Source: Verrucomicrobiota bacterium (GTDB lineage: Bacteria > Verrucomicrobiota > Verrucomicrobiia > Methylacidiphilales > Verrucolacustridaceae). From it: DNA of 15,754 nucleotides. The stretch lies in the NCBI GenBank assembly GCA_010031845.1, contig RGYX01000006.1, positions 1-15,754 of the forward strand, read 5' to 3'. The notes under the pieces were generated by a model, which searched no databases, was not told where the DNA came from, and was given only the letters and a program-made list of their open reading frames with translations. Below are positions 7,701-15,237 of this stretch, in pieces (within the stretch, counting starts at the first letter, position 1; every line of letters starts with the position of its first letter). A program made the translations under genes and the position numbers.

Positions 7701-9065
7701 TTACTCTCCCAATTGTTCGTTCAGAATCGGCACCAGCTTCTCCTGAACTTTGGATATCTTATCTTCTTCGTCCGCTTCGACAAGCAGACGCACAAGATTT
7801 TCCGTGCCTGAATAGCGAAGCAGGATTCGCCCTTTTTTTTCTAAAAACCTTTCCATCTCCCGCACGGCGGCTGCCAGGGGAGGAACGGTTTCCCAGGCAG
7901 GCTTGTGCCTCACCTTAAGATTCACCAGTTTTTGCGGATATCGCTTCATCACCGCCCTGGAGCGGTGAAGGGTTTCTTTTTTTCGCTGCAACAAATCAAA
8001 AATCTTCAGGGAGGAAAGCAACCCGTCCCCCGCCGGCGACGCATCCAGAAAAAGCAGATGCCCCGATTGCTCTCCGCCCAGCGTGAACCCCCCCTCTTTC
8101 ATCGCCGCCGCCACGTAGCGATCCCCCACCGGAGTCCTTACCACCCTTCCCCCTTGTTTTGCCATCGCCTCGTCCAATCCCAAGTTGCTCATCACCGTGA
8201 CCACCACGGTTTTGTGGGGCAGCTTTCCCCGCTCCAAGGCGTCCAAGGCCGCCATGGCGATGAGCTCATCTCCGTCCACTCTCTCCCCTTTTTCATCCAC
8301 CAGGACCAACCGGTCGGCATCCCCGTCATGCGCCAAGCCAATCCAGCCACTTCTTTCCCGGATTTTCGCAATCAAGCCCTCGGGGTGTTCTGACCCGCAG
8401 CCCTCGTTGATGTTCCTGCCATCCGGGTGATCGGACATCACCTCCACCTCCGCCCCCAGACCGCGCAGAATTTCAGGCGTGGTCCACCAGGCTGCTCCAT
8501 GGGCTGCATCCACCAGAACCTTCCTTCCTTGGAGGGAAAAGGCTTCCCCAAACGCCTGAACCAATTTTTTGCGGTACCCCTCCATCGCCCAATCCCGGCA
8601 GGAAAAATCAAGTGCCCCTGTCTTCTCCCCGATGGCGGGAGGACGTTCCCAATCCAATACGCTTTCCAACTGGGACTCCTCTTCATCCGTCAGCTTGGCC
8701 CCGGTGGCCCCACAAAATTTAATTCCATTGTCGGCGGCCGGATTGTGGGAGGCGCTGAGAATGGCCCCGGCACAAGCCCCCCGGGCAGGCACCAACATGG
8801 CTGTCGCCCCACTGGGCAACACCCCGGCCAGTTCCACGGACAATCCGGCCGACTTCAGCCCCGCTGCCAGAGCGGCCTCGAGCATCGGGCCGGATCCACG
8901 GGTATCCCGGGCCATGAGAACTTTTCCCCTGGGGGAAGTTCTGGAGAAGAATTTTCCGGCGGCCGCCCCCACTGCCGCGATGAACTCGGGAGTCATGGGG
9001 ACTTTGCCCACCCGCCCGCGGATTCCATCCGTGCCGAACCACCTCCGGCCCTGCCCCTCCCCCAT
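7701..9065 (-). CDS. glmM: Phosphoglucosamine mutase
   Basis: Converts glucosamine 6-phosphate to glucosamine 1-phosphate, the step feeding UDP-GlcNAc for peptidoglycan and LPS. The 454 residues compare with 445 in E. coli. Motifs in order: WFGTDGIRG (9-17); the phosphoserine loop SASHNP with S106; the Mg-binding DGDADR (247-252); GGEQSGH for sugar binding (330-336); and the phosphate-binding [10 protein letters not shown] near the end. RTPVGDRYV and the loop after GGEQSGH point to GlmM rather than phosphomannomutase. ATG 9065 overlaps the cdaA stop as TGATG. A longer in-frame start at 9317 would add 84 residues of non-family, out-of-frame cdaA sequence and was rejected. In Firmicutes, GlmM is bound and regulated by CdaA, so the adjacency is meaningful. 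Confidence 0.96.
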   Translation of the reverse strand: MGEGQGRRWFGTDGIRGRVGKVPMTPEFIAAVGAAAGKFFSRTSPRGKVLMARDTRGSGPMLEAALAAGLKSAGLSVELAGVLPSGATAMLVPARGACAGAILSASHNPAADNGIKFCGATGAKLTDEEESQLESVLDWERPPAIGEKTGALDFSCRDWAMEGYRKKLVQAFGEAFSLQGRKVLVDAAHGAAWWTTPEILRGLGAEVEVMSDHPDGRNINEGCGSEHPEGLIAKIRERSGWIGLAHDGDADRLVLVDEKGERVDGDELIAMAALDALERGKLPHKTVVVTVMSNLGLDEAMAKQGGRVVRTPVGDRYVAAAMKEGGFTLGGEQSGHLLFLDASPAGDGLLSSLKIFDLLQRKKETLHRSRAVMKRYPQKLVNLKVRHKPAWETVPPLAAAVREMERFLEKKGRILLRYSGTENLVRLLVEADEEDKISKVQEKLVPILNEQLGE

Positions 9066-10006
9066 CAACGCAACCCCGTTCTCATTCCCGCCACGATCAC
9101 TCCCAAAACTCCCCAGGCCAGAACGGCAAGCCCCAGACAGATCACCGCCCGCAGAGTTCTGCGCGCCAGAGCCTGAGGTCCCAAAGTGGGTCGCAGAAAT
9201 CCGCGGGCCAGTCCGCCCGTCCATGAAACTCCGGTCCCACCGCTGACCAGAAGTTCGGTCAGTCTTTGCCGGAGGGTGTCGATCTCCAGGGGTCGATCCA
9301 TTTTTCCCCTGCGGCAAAGCGTCAACTCCCCCGTCTCCTCGGACAACACCAACACCACCGCATCACTTTCCTCGCTCAAGCCCAAGGCCGCCCGATGACG
9401 CAACCCCAAAACCCGGCTCATCGCCTGTTGGCTTACGGGAAGAATACAGCCGGCAGCCACCACCCGGTCCCCACGGAGAATCGCCGCCCCGTCATGCAAC
9501 GGTGTCTTGTTGAAAAATATCGTGGCCAGAAGCTCTTCCGAGACATTCCCGTAAACCGCCACGCCCGAATCAATCACGCCCTGAGCCAAATCGGACTGCT
9601 CGAAAACGATGAGGGCGCCGTACTTTCTCTCCCGCAGCGCCTCGATCGCCTTGATCACCTCCTCGATGACAAACGACTGCCTCTCCCCGTGCAGGGTGAA
9701 CCCCCCCGCACGCCCGATCTCCGCCAACGCTCTCCGGATCTCCGGTTGGAAGAGAATGAGAAAGGCGAGGACCAGAACCGAGACAAACGCCTGCAATAAA
9801 AAACTCAACACGCGAAGTTCGAGAAATTTCGATGCGGCCAACGCGACTAAAAAAACGAGCAGGAATCCGCTCAACACCTTGGCTCCCTGAGTTCGCCGCA
9901 AAAGCTTGTAGCCGTAATAAAAGACCGCGGTCAGCAGCAGAATCTCCAAAACCCCCTGCCAACGCAGGTTGCGGTACGGCTCCAGCCAGCTATCGGGCAC
10001 GATCAT
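9065..10006 (-). CDS. cdaA: Diadenylate cyclase CdaA (c-di-AMP synthase) with an extra C-terminal membrane helix
   Basis: Membrane-bound enzyme making cyclic di-AMP from two ATP, a messenger for osmolyte, potassium and wall control. N-terminal helices span about 17-35, 43-62 and 67-87, ending in the family hallmark LFQPEIRRALAEIGR. The DAC domain follows, with both catalytic motifs: DGA (172-174, in LHDGAAIL) and RHR (203-205, in GLRHRAALG). At 313 residues it is about 40 longer than B. subtilis CdaA (273). The surplus (about 255-313) ends in a hydrophobic helix at about 286-308 that ordinary CdaA lacks. The start is ATG 10006; no strong ribosome binding site is visible. Directly downstream is glmM with a one-base overlap. 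The usual middle gene, cdaR, is absent. Confidence 0.95.
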   Translation of the reverse strand: MIVPDSWLEPYRNLRWQGVLEILLLTAVFYYGYKLLRRTQGAKVLSGFLLVFLVALAASKFLELRVLSFLLQAFVSVLVLAFLILFQPEIRRALAEIGRAGGFTLHGERQSFVIEEVIKAIEALRERKYGALIVFEQSDLAQGVIDSGVAVYGNVSEELLATIFFNKTPLHDGAAILRGDRVVAAGCILPVSQQAMSRVLGLRHRAALGLSEESDAVVLVLSEETGELTLCRRGKMDRPLEIDTLRQRLTELLVSGGTGVSWTGGLARGFLRPTLGPQALARRTLRAVICLGLAVLAWGVLGVIVAGMRTGLR

Positions 10007-10050
10007 AGGCGAAGCAGACCAGAAAGTGCGGACGCTGTCGATGCGGAGAA

Positions 10051-11280
10051 TTAAGGTTTTGCCCGAAGGGGAAGATCCACCCGATCCAACTCCTCTCCTT
10101 CCGGCCCGAGCGACCGCACGATGACACCCTTCGGTCGAAGTTGGATCACATTCAGATAGTCGGATTGGGCAAAAGCCTTGGTCAGGGCTTTGGACTCAGG
10201 GCAGTTTTGCGGTCTCGCCTCGACCCCCATGGCCCCATTTCCCAAAACCGGAATTTTTCTCCCTGTCTGCCCCTCAGACTCCACCCGCTGAAGATTATGC
10301 TCGTGATGCGTGAACACCGCCGCCACTCCCGATTGTTCCAGCACCGGAACCCACTCCTCCCTTGTCTGCACGATCTCCTTCTGATCCTTCCATTTCCGGA
10401 AGGAGGGATACGTCGATACGTGCCAAGAGGCAAACACCCAAGGCACGGCCTTTCGTTTTTCCAGATTCTCTTTCAACCAACCTGTCTGCGAGGCAATCGG
10501 CAGGACATGCCCCGAGTCCAGAAGAAGCATCGATAGGTAGTCTCCAAAATCCAGCGCCACCGGCTCAGCCTGCCGGTAGAGCCCCCCAAACCATGCGTAA
10601 AAGAAAGGGGCTCGGGCCTTCATCTCTTCAAAAGTGGCTCCCTCCTGAACATAGCCTCCCTTCACTTCATGATTACCGATCCCCGGCACGAGGGGAATCA
10701 GCCGCCCGTCCGGCGCGATGGCCGCCTGCCTCCATTGCTTCCAAAAGGCGATCTCCCGCTTGATGTCATGCCCGTCTCCATAAGCCAAGTCCCCGCCGAG
10801 GCTCATAAAAAGGGGATTTTGCCGGGCCCCAAGGACCATCATCTTGAACGAGGAGTCCGCAATATCGATATCCCCTCCCTCCACAAACGTCACCCCGCTC
10901 CCGATGTTTTGCGGCGCCGTGCAGAATTTTGCCTCGGGAGAGCTGCCGATCTTGAAAAGATACTCCCCCCCCGGCTCCAGCCGGTCCCAACGCGCTTTCA
11001 CCAACGTCCAGCGGGGCTTTCCCATCTTATCGGGATCGGGAAAAGGGGAGGACTCCGTCGCCGCGGGTTGCCAACTCCCCTCACCGACCTTTTTCCACTG
11101 AATGACCTCTGGAAGATCTTTTCGGGGAGTCTCTCCCAACCCCGGCCCCCTTAACCACAGGGCCGTCATGCTCCGGCAGGGATCCTTCTCCCAAGTCAGA
11201 ATCAACGTGGCAGGCAGTTCCTCCGCCCATCCGTTGGCCCCCAAGAGGCAGAGCAGAAGATAGAAACGAAAACTTCTCAT
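10051..11280 (-). CDS. Secreted metallophosphatase of the purple acid phosphatase type
   Basis: Probable exported phosphoesterase; the substrate is unknown. A signal peptide is clear: MRSFRFYLLLCLLGANGWA followed by EE. An N-terminal beta-rich region (about 20-125) resembles the fibronectin-like domain of purple acid phosphatases. The metallophosphatase core shows the five metal-binding blocks: GGDID (D137), GDLAYG (D164, Y167), GNHE (N203, H204), SWHVS (H287) and HHEHN (H326, H328). The last block has T-H before HxH where many relatives have G-H. The protein is 409 residues and looks complete. It lies 44 bases upstream of cdaA and 61 bases after cstA in the same direction, so it may share a transcript with cdaA, but no functional link is known. 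The start at 11280 is chosen for the signal peptide; AGGA directly abuts the ATG, which is too close to be a normal ribosome binding site. Confidence 0.85.
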   Translation of the reverse strand: MRSFRFYLLLCLLGANGWAEELPATLILTWEKDPCRSMTALWLRGPGLGETPRKDLPEVIQWKKVGEGSWQPAATESSPFPDPDKMGKPRWTLVKARWDRLEPGGEYLFKIGSSPEAKFCTAPQNIGSGVTFVEGGDIDIADSSFKMMVLGARQNPLFMSLGGDLAYGDGHDIKREIAFWKQWRQAAIAPDGRLIPLVPGIGNHEVKGGYVQEGATFEEMKARAPFFYAWFGGLYRQAEPVALDFGDYLSMLLLDSGHVLPIASQTGWLKENLEKRKAVPWVFASWHVSTYPSFRKWKDQKEIVQTREEWVPVLEQSGVAAVFTHHEHNLQRVESEGQTGRKIPVLGNGAMGVEARPQNCPESKALTKAFAQSDYLNVIQLRPKGVIVRSLGPEGEELDRVDLPLRAKP

Positions 11281-11341
11281 TCCTAGGGTCTACACCGTGT
11301 CGGGACCCGGCAAACCCCGATTCTGCCCCGCCGTCATTTTG

Positions 11342-13339
11342 TCACCCGGCATGGGCCCAAGCCTCTTCCGTCACGGGGAGAACTTTACCGCCCCTCCACT
11401 TCAACCAACAGACCCGCCCACAAGCCCAGAGGACCAGGACGACCAGCAGGAGGAAAAAAGCGGTGATGCCGGCATTGATCGCGTTCGTCATGGCCAACCG
11501 ATCCTGACCAACCGCCGATGCCTGACGCATCGCGGTCAGAAATCCCAGCCTGGGATCCGCGCTGAAGATTTTCATCCAACCCGCACTGAACGTGACCACC
11601 ACCAGCCAGACCAGAGGACCCAGGGTGACCCAAGCTAACCTGCCCTTATCCATCTTCACCAACACGGTGGTGGCCAAGCCAAGCGCCATCACAGCCAACA
11701 GTTGGTTGGCCACTCCGAAAATCGGCCAGAGACTGTTAATCCCTCCCTGGGGATCAATCACCCCCTGGTACAGGAACCATCCCCATCCCGCGACAAAAAG
11801 CCCGCTTCCCAGAAAGTTTCCGGCCGCGGAATGAACCTCCCCAAGGGGTTTCCACAACCAGCCCAACACTTCCTGCACGAGAAACCTTCCGATTCGGGTG
11901 CCCGCATCGATCGTCGTCAGGATGAAAAGCGCCTCAAACATGATGGCAAAGTGGTACCACAAGGCCATGGCCGAACCTCCCGTGGATCCCGCCGACTTCG
12001 CAAAGATTTGAGCCATGCCCACGGCAAAAGTGGGTGCACCCCCGGTTCTTCCTACCATCGTCGGCTCCCCGACCGAGCGGGCCAGATCCCCCATCTGCTT
12101 TTCCGTGACCGGAAATCCCATCTCGGTGATCTTCTGCACCACGGCGGCCGGCTCGCCCCGAAGATTGATCGCAAAATATTCTCCGGGCGGCATGGCGCAC
12201 GCCGCCACCAACGCCAAAACACCCACCACCATCTCGGTGATCATCGCCCCGTAGCCCACCACCCGGATGTCCGCCTCACTCGCCAAAAGTTTCGGAGTGG
12301 TTCCGGAGGATACCAGGCAATGGAATCCGCTGACCGCCCCGCACGCGATGGTGATGAAGCAAAAAGGGAAAACCGGACCCGCGAAAACCGGCCCGCTACC
12401 ATCGATGAATCTGGTCAGGGCGGGCATTTGCAGTTGGGGCGCCAGCAGGGCCACCACAACTCCCAGAGCCGCCACGGTGCCGATTTTTAAGAACGAACTC
12501 AGGTAATCCCTCGGAGCCAGCAACAGCCAGACCGGCAGAGTGCTCGCTGCCAGACCGTACCCCATGATGGACCAAGCCAACGATTTTCCATTCCAGGTAA
12601 ACATCGATGCCCAAGCCGGCGCCTCGGAAGCCCACTTCCCCGCCCAAACGCATCCGATTAAGGCGAGCACCCCGAGGACCGTGACCCAAGCCGTGCGCAC
12701 CCCGCCGGCTCCCCGCATGCCGATTCCCATGGCCAGCGCCAGAGGCATCGTCAACACGATGGTGAAAAGCCCCCATGGACTTTCCGCCAACGCCCGCACC
12801 ACCACCAACGCCAGCACGGCCATCAACATGGTCAGGATCCCCAGCAGTCCGATCACCGCAAGGGTTCCCGCCGCCGGTCCCACTTCCTCCCGCAGCATCT
12901 GGCCCACCGATTTCCCACGCCGTCGCACGCTCAGCCATAGGATGATGCTGTCGTGGACGGCCCCACCCAGTACGGCCCCGATCAAAATCCACAGCAACCC
13001 AGGCAAGTAACCAAACTGGGCCGCCAGAACAGGTCCGACCAGCGGACCCGGGCCCGCGATGGCCGCGAAATGATGCCCAAAGACCACCCATCGGTTGGTT
13101 TTTACGAAATCCCGGCCATCGGAATATTGTTCGGCCGGTGTTTTCCTTTCTGGATTTACGGCCAACACGGTGGCCATTAGCCAAGCACTGTGGAACCGGT
13201 ATCCGATGGCATAGACGCATCCCGTGGCCACGATCAACCAGAGGGCGTGCCGCCAAGCAATCCATCCAAGCGATCCCGCACCCGCCAACGCGATCAAGGC
13301 CCAAAGAATTTTGGCCGGCATTCCGGGATGCTTTCTCAT
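11342..13339 (-). CDS. cstA: Carbon starvation protein CstA family transporter
   Basis: Inner-membrane carrier; family members CstA and BtsT of E. coli take up pyruvate or peptides, especially when carbon is scarce. The 665 residues hold many membrane helices. Family blocks are RKTPAEQYSDGRDFVKTNRW (65-84), HHFAAIAGPGPLVGPVLAAQ (89-108), GAVHDS (126-131), SGFHCLVSSGTTPKLLASE (about 340-360), GGSAMALWYHFAIMFEALF, and TTIDAGTRIGRF, all intact. The C-terminus has the usual last helices after a SADPRLGFL loop. The start ATG 13339 gives a short polar N-terminus before the first helix; ATG 13321 is a possible alternative. The gene is divergent from the small secreted protein, with 82 bases between the two starts. 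Which substrate it carries cannot be told from sequence. It is larger and more hydrophobic than anything else here. Confidence 0.94.
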   Translation of the reverse strand: MRKHPGMPAKILWALIALAGAGSLGWIAWRHALWLIVATGCVYAIGYRFHSAWLMATVLAVNPERKTPAEQYSDGRDFVKTNRWVVFGHHFAAIAGPGPLVGPVLAAQFGYLPGLLWILIGAVLGGAVHDSIILWLSVRRRGKSVGQMLREEVGPAAGTLAVIGLLGILTMLMAVLALVVVRALAESPWGLFTIVLTMPLALAMGIGMRGAGGVRTAWVTVLGVLALIGCVWAGKWASEAPAWASMFTWNGKSLAWSIMGYGLAASTLPVWLLLAPRDYLSSFLKIGTVAALGVVVALLAPQLQMPALTRFIDGSGPVFAGPVFPFCFITIACGAVSGFHCLVSSGTTPKLLASEADIRVVGYGAMITEMVVGVLALVAACAMPPGEYFAINLRGEPAAVVQKITEMGFPVTEKQMGDLARSVGEPTMVGRTGGAPTFAVGMAQIFAKSAGSTGGSAMALWYHFAIMFEALFILTTIDAGTRIGRFLVQEVLGWLWKPLGEVHSAAGNFLGSGLFVAGWGWFLYQGVIDPQGGINSLWPIFGVANQLLAVMALGLATTVLVKMDKGRLAWVTLGPLVWLVVVTFSAGWMKIFSADPRLGFLTAMRQASAVGQDRLAMTNAINAGITAFFLLLVVLVLWACGRVCWLKWRGGKVLPVTEEAWAHAG

Positions 13340-13421
13340 CCCATCTTGTTAGCCTTTTTTTTGTCCACATCCAGTCGGCATCCGGCTTGCCTTCCGCGGC
13401 GGCACGCATATCAAACATTTT

Positions 13422-13811
13422 ATGCAATTATCCAGATCCTTTTGCCTCACGATTCTCTTGGTCTTCGCCTCCGTTTGGATCTCCCCGGAGGCCCTTGCCC
13501 AGGACTCCTCGAGCCGCACCTCGACCACGGGAAAACGCTCCAAAAAAAGCTCCCGCAACAGCGAGGAGGGTGAACCCTGGAAATCCATCCCCCTGCTTTT
13601 GGATCGGCCGGAAAAGCCTTTCGAGGTCATTGGCTTGGTCAGCGCCCCCCAGATTTTTCTCTGGGACGACGAGGAATCGATGAAGGAGTCCCTCCAAAAA
13701 CAGGCTTGGAAAATGAAAGCCGATGCCGTCGTTCTTGACCGGGTCGACACCAGCTTCCGTTTCACCGGCCCCGCCGGCGGAGCAAACGGTCGCGCCATCC
13801 GCTACAAATAA
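13422..13811 (+). CDS. Small secreted protein of unknown function, RcsF/YbjQ-like pattern
   Basis: The only plus-strand gene in the window; 129 residues. It has a signal peptide (MQLSRSFCLTILLVFASVW, continuing to ALA-Q at about 26/27) with no lipobox. A Ser/Arg/Lys-rich low-complexity linker (about 28-50) follows, then a compact domain from about 66. That domain contains PFEVIGLVSAPQIFL, a charged helix (EESMKESLQKQAWKMK) and ADAVVLD. The order of a strand with V-I-G-x-V, a helix, then a-D-A-V-V-l is reminiscent of the RcsF/YbjQ-type fold, but I do not recognise the family and claim no function. It starts 82 bases from divergent cstA and ends 5 bases before a strong hairpin terminator. Reality is supported by the signal peptide, the terminator and the absence of a better gene on either strand. 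Confidence 0.75.
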   Translation: MQLSRSFCLTILLVFASVWISPEALAQDSSSRTSTTGKRSKKSSRNSEEGEPWKSIPLLLDRPEKPFEVIGLVSAPQIFLWDDEESMKESLQKQAWKMKADAVVLDRVDTSFRFTGPAGGANGRAIRYK

Positions 13812-13816
13812 ATCCC

Positions 13817-13840
13817 GAGGCCGGGCCTAAGCCCGGCTTC
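13817..13840. terminator. Bidirectional intrinsic terminator between converging genes
   Basis: A 10-base-pair stem, GAGGCCGGGC / GCCCGGCTTC with one G-U pair, closes a CTAA loop. On the plus strand it is followed by CGCTTTT, five bases after the stop of the small secreted protein. On the minus strand it is followed by GGGATTTATTT, downstream of the mqnC stop at 13857. It therefore fits termination of both converging genes. Confidence 0.7.
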
Positions 13841-13856
13841 CGCTTTTGGGATAAGG

Positions 13857-14745
13857 TCAGGCTGTGAGGACGGCTTTCTCAGCAGTCATATCTACCAGTT
13901 CATACCCGTTATTTCTCTGCCGGGGCTCATATCCCGCCTCCTGGATGAGTCGGCGCATCTCCTCCAAGCTGAGCCGAAAACTGGTGCCCGCGCTCGAAAC
14001 CACATTTTCCTCCATCATCAGGCTGCCAAAATCGTTGGCCCCAAACTTGAGAGCCACCTGCTCAACCGCGCCAGATGCTCGATTCTTTCCTCGATCGTCT
14101 CCACATGGCCAAACATCATCGTCGCGCTGGACCGTAGGCCCATCCCGTGCCCGGTCTCCATCACTCTTAGCCAGGCATTTGCATCGCATTTCCTTCAACC
14201 AAAATCTCCGCTCCTCCCCCAGGAATGCTTCCCAAGCCCGCCTCCTTGAATTTTCCGATCACTTTTTCCAGAGACATTCCGAACACTTCGGCAAAATGGT
14301 TGAATTCGGGCGGGGAGAAGCCGTGGATATTCACCTGCGGATACTTTTCCCGCAGATGCCGCAAAAGATCGAGATACCACTCCAGATCCAGCTTGGGATG
14401 ATGCCCACCCTGCAGGAGGATTTGATTTCCGCCCACCGCCACCAATTCGTCGACCTTGGCATCGATCTGCGCGTGGGTCAGCACGTAGTGGTCGGCATCT
14501 TTCTCCGTCCGGTAAAACGCACAGAATTTACAATAAACGTCACAGACATTGGTGTAGTTGATATTTCGATCCACGATGTACGTGACCACCTCCTCCCCGC
14601 GGCCCCCGTAATCCTGCCTTTTGGCCAGATTCCTCCGGATATCCGCCAGTTCCCCGAGTCGGGCCAGCGGCCAATGATAAATTTCCACGGCTTCCTCCCC
14701 CGTGATCCTTTTGCCCGAACAGATCTCAGCCTGAAGCTGACTCAT
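13857..14745 (-). pseudogene. mqnC: MqnC (cyclic dehypoxanthine futalosine synthase), broken by two out-of-frame deletions
   Basis: Radical SAM enzyme of the futalosine route to menaquinone. The first segment (residues 1-183, ATG 14745, AGGA about 7 bases upstream) has the cluster motif C68-x3-C72-x2-C75 in NVCDVYCKFCAFYR. It also has GGHHPKLDLEWY (113-124), IHGFSPPE and SIPGGGAEILV. Its frame then runs to a stop at 14167. A second segment in another frame reads KCDANAWLRVMETGHGMG and ATMMFGHVETIEERIEHLARL (about 14193-14063). A third in a further frame reads VALKFGANDFGSLMMEENVV to the stop at 13857. Compared with MqnC as I recall it, about 10 residues are missing at the first break and roughly 60-70 at the second, including the block with GGFTAFIPW. 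The GGHHP motif and cluster spacing favour MqnC over MqnE or CofH. As written, no functional protein could be made. Confidence 0.88.
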
Positions 14746-14758
14746 CGCCGGTTCCTGC

Positions 14759-15214
14759 TCAGCGGGAGATGTCGCCCTGTCCCAAAAGCTTGAACCCACC
14801 CCGGGCCAGCACCTGCGCCCCAAGTTCATTGTCATCCAGGTTCAGGCAAAGGGCTGGACGCGCCTCCGGACGCACCAGAAAAGCAAAAGTGGTCAGAATA
14901 TTGATCTCGGCCTCCAACAGGGAAGAGAGGACTTTGGGCAACTCGGTCGCCGCCCCCAACTCCACCGCGACGACCGTTGATTCCGTGTGGGCCACCGCTT
15001 GTTCGTGAAAGATTGCGCGGGCCTGGTCTGGATCATCCACCACCATCCGGACGATCGCGCTGTCCGTCGTGTCGAGAATCGTCAGGGCCACCACATGCAC
15101 ATGGCGGCTTTGCAGGATTCGGATTAACTCCAGCAACCTTCCAGCCTTGTTGGCTAGAAAGATGGAAAATTGCCGGATGGGATCCGCTTGGGTTTTTTGC
15201 GTGGCCACGGCCAT
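14759..15214 (-). CDS. ACT-domain protein
   Basis: 151 residues with an ACT fold, probably two in tandem. The first (about 14-80) reads RQFSIFLANKAGRLLELIRI, then VHVVALTILDTTDSAIVRMVV. The second (about 81-145) reads VVAVELGAATELPKVLSSLL, then INILTTFAFLVRP. ACT domains usually bind amino acids and regulate enzymes; stand-alone pairs like this are of unknown ligand, and some are annotated as amino-acid-binding or acetolactate-synthase-related proteins. ATG 15214 has AGGA seven bases upstream. The gene lies 23 bases after the oxidoreductase and 13 bases before mqnC, so the three form one probable transcript. No damage is seen. Confidence 0.82.
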   Translation of the reverse strand: MAVATQKTQADPIRQFSIFLANKAGRLLELIRILQSRHVHVVALTILDTTDSAIVRMVVDDPDQARAIFHEQAVAHTESTVVAVELGAATELPKVLSSLLEAEINILTTFAFLVRPEARPALCLNLDDNELGAQVLARGGFKLLGQGDISR

Positions 15215-15237
15215 GGGAAAATCCTACTCCCTTCCGG

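Noticed and set aside
7034..7918. 294-codon plus-strand open frame across tal and the glmM 3' end
   Set aside because: It is antisense to two genes with full family motifs and has low-complexity, His/Arg-rich composition typical of a shadow frame in GC-rich DNA.
8427..9246. Two overlapping plus-strand open frames of 225-249 codons
   Set aside because: Antisense to glmM and the cdaA 3' end; Pro/Arg/Ser-rich composition indicates shadows.
9066..9317. Longer start for glmM adding 84 residues
   Set aside because: The extension is an out-of-frame reading of cdaA; GlmM proteins begin a few residues before WFGTDGIRG.
11281..11341. Possible terminator or small gene between cstA and the phosphatase
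   Set aside because: GC-rich partial repeats only, no stable stem with a U-run, and the 15-codon open frame has no supporting feature.
11702..12490. 262-codon plus-strand open frame
   Set aside because: Antisense to cstA, whose frame carries all the family blocks in this region.
13387..13414. Promoter-like TTGCCT-16-TATCAA before the small secreted protein
   Set aside because: Only 4/6 in each box, and it would give a leaderless transcript; too weak to list.
12396..13427. 343-codon minus-strand open frame starting upstream of cstA
   Set aside because: It lies inside cstA in another frame, and its product is Gly/Arg-rich with no recognisable family.
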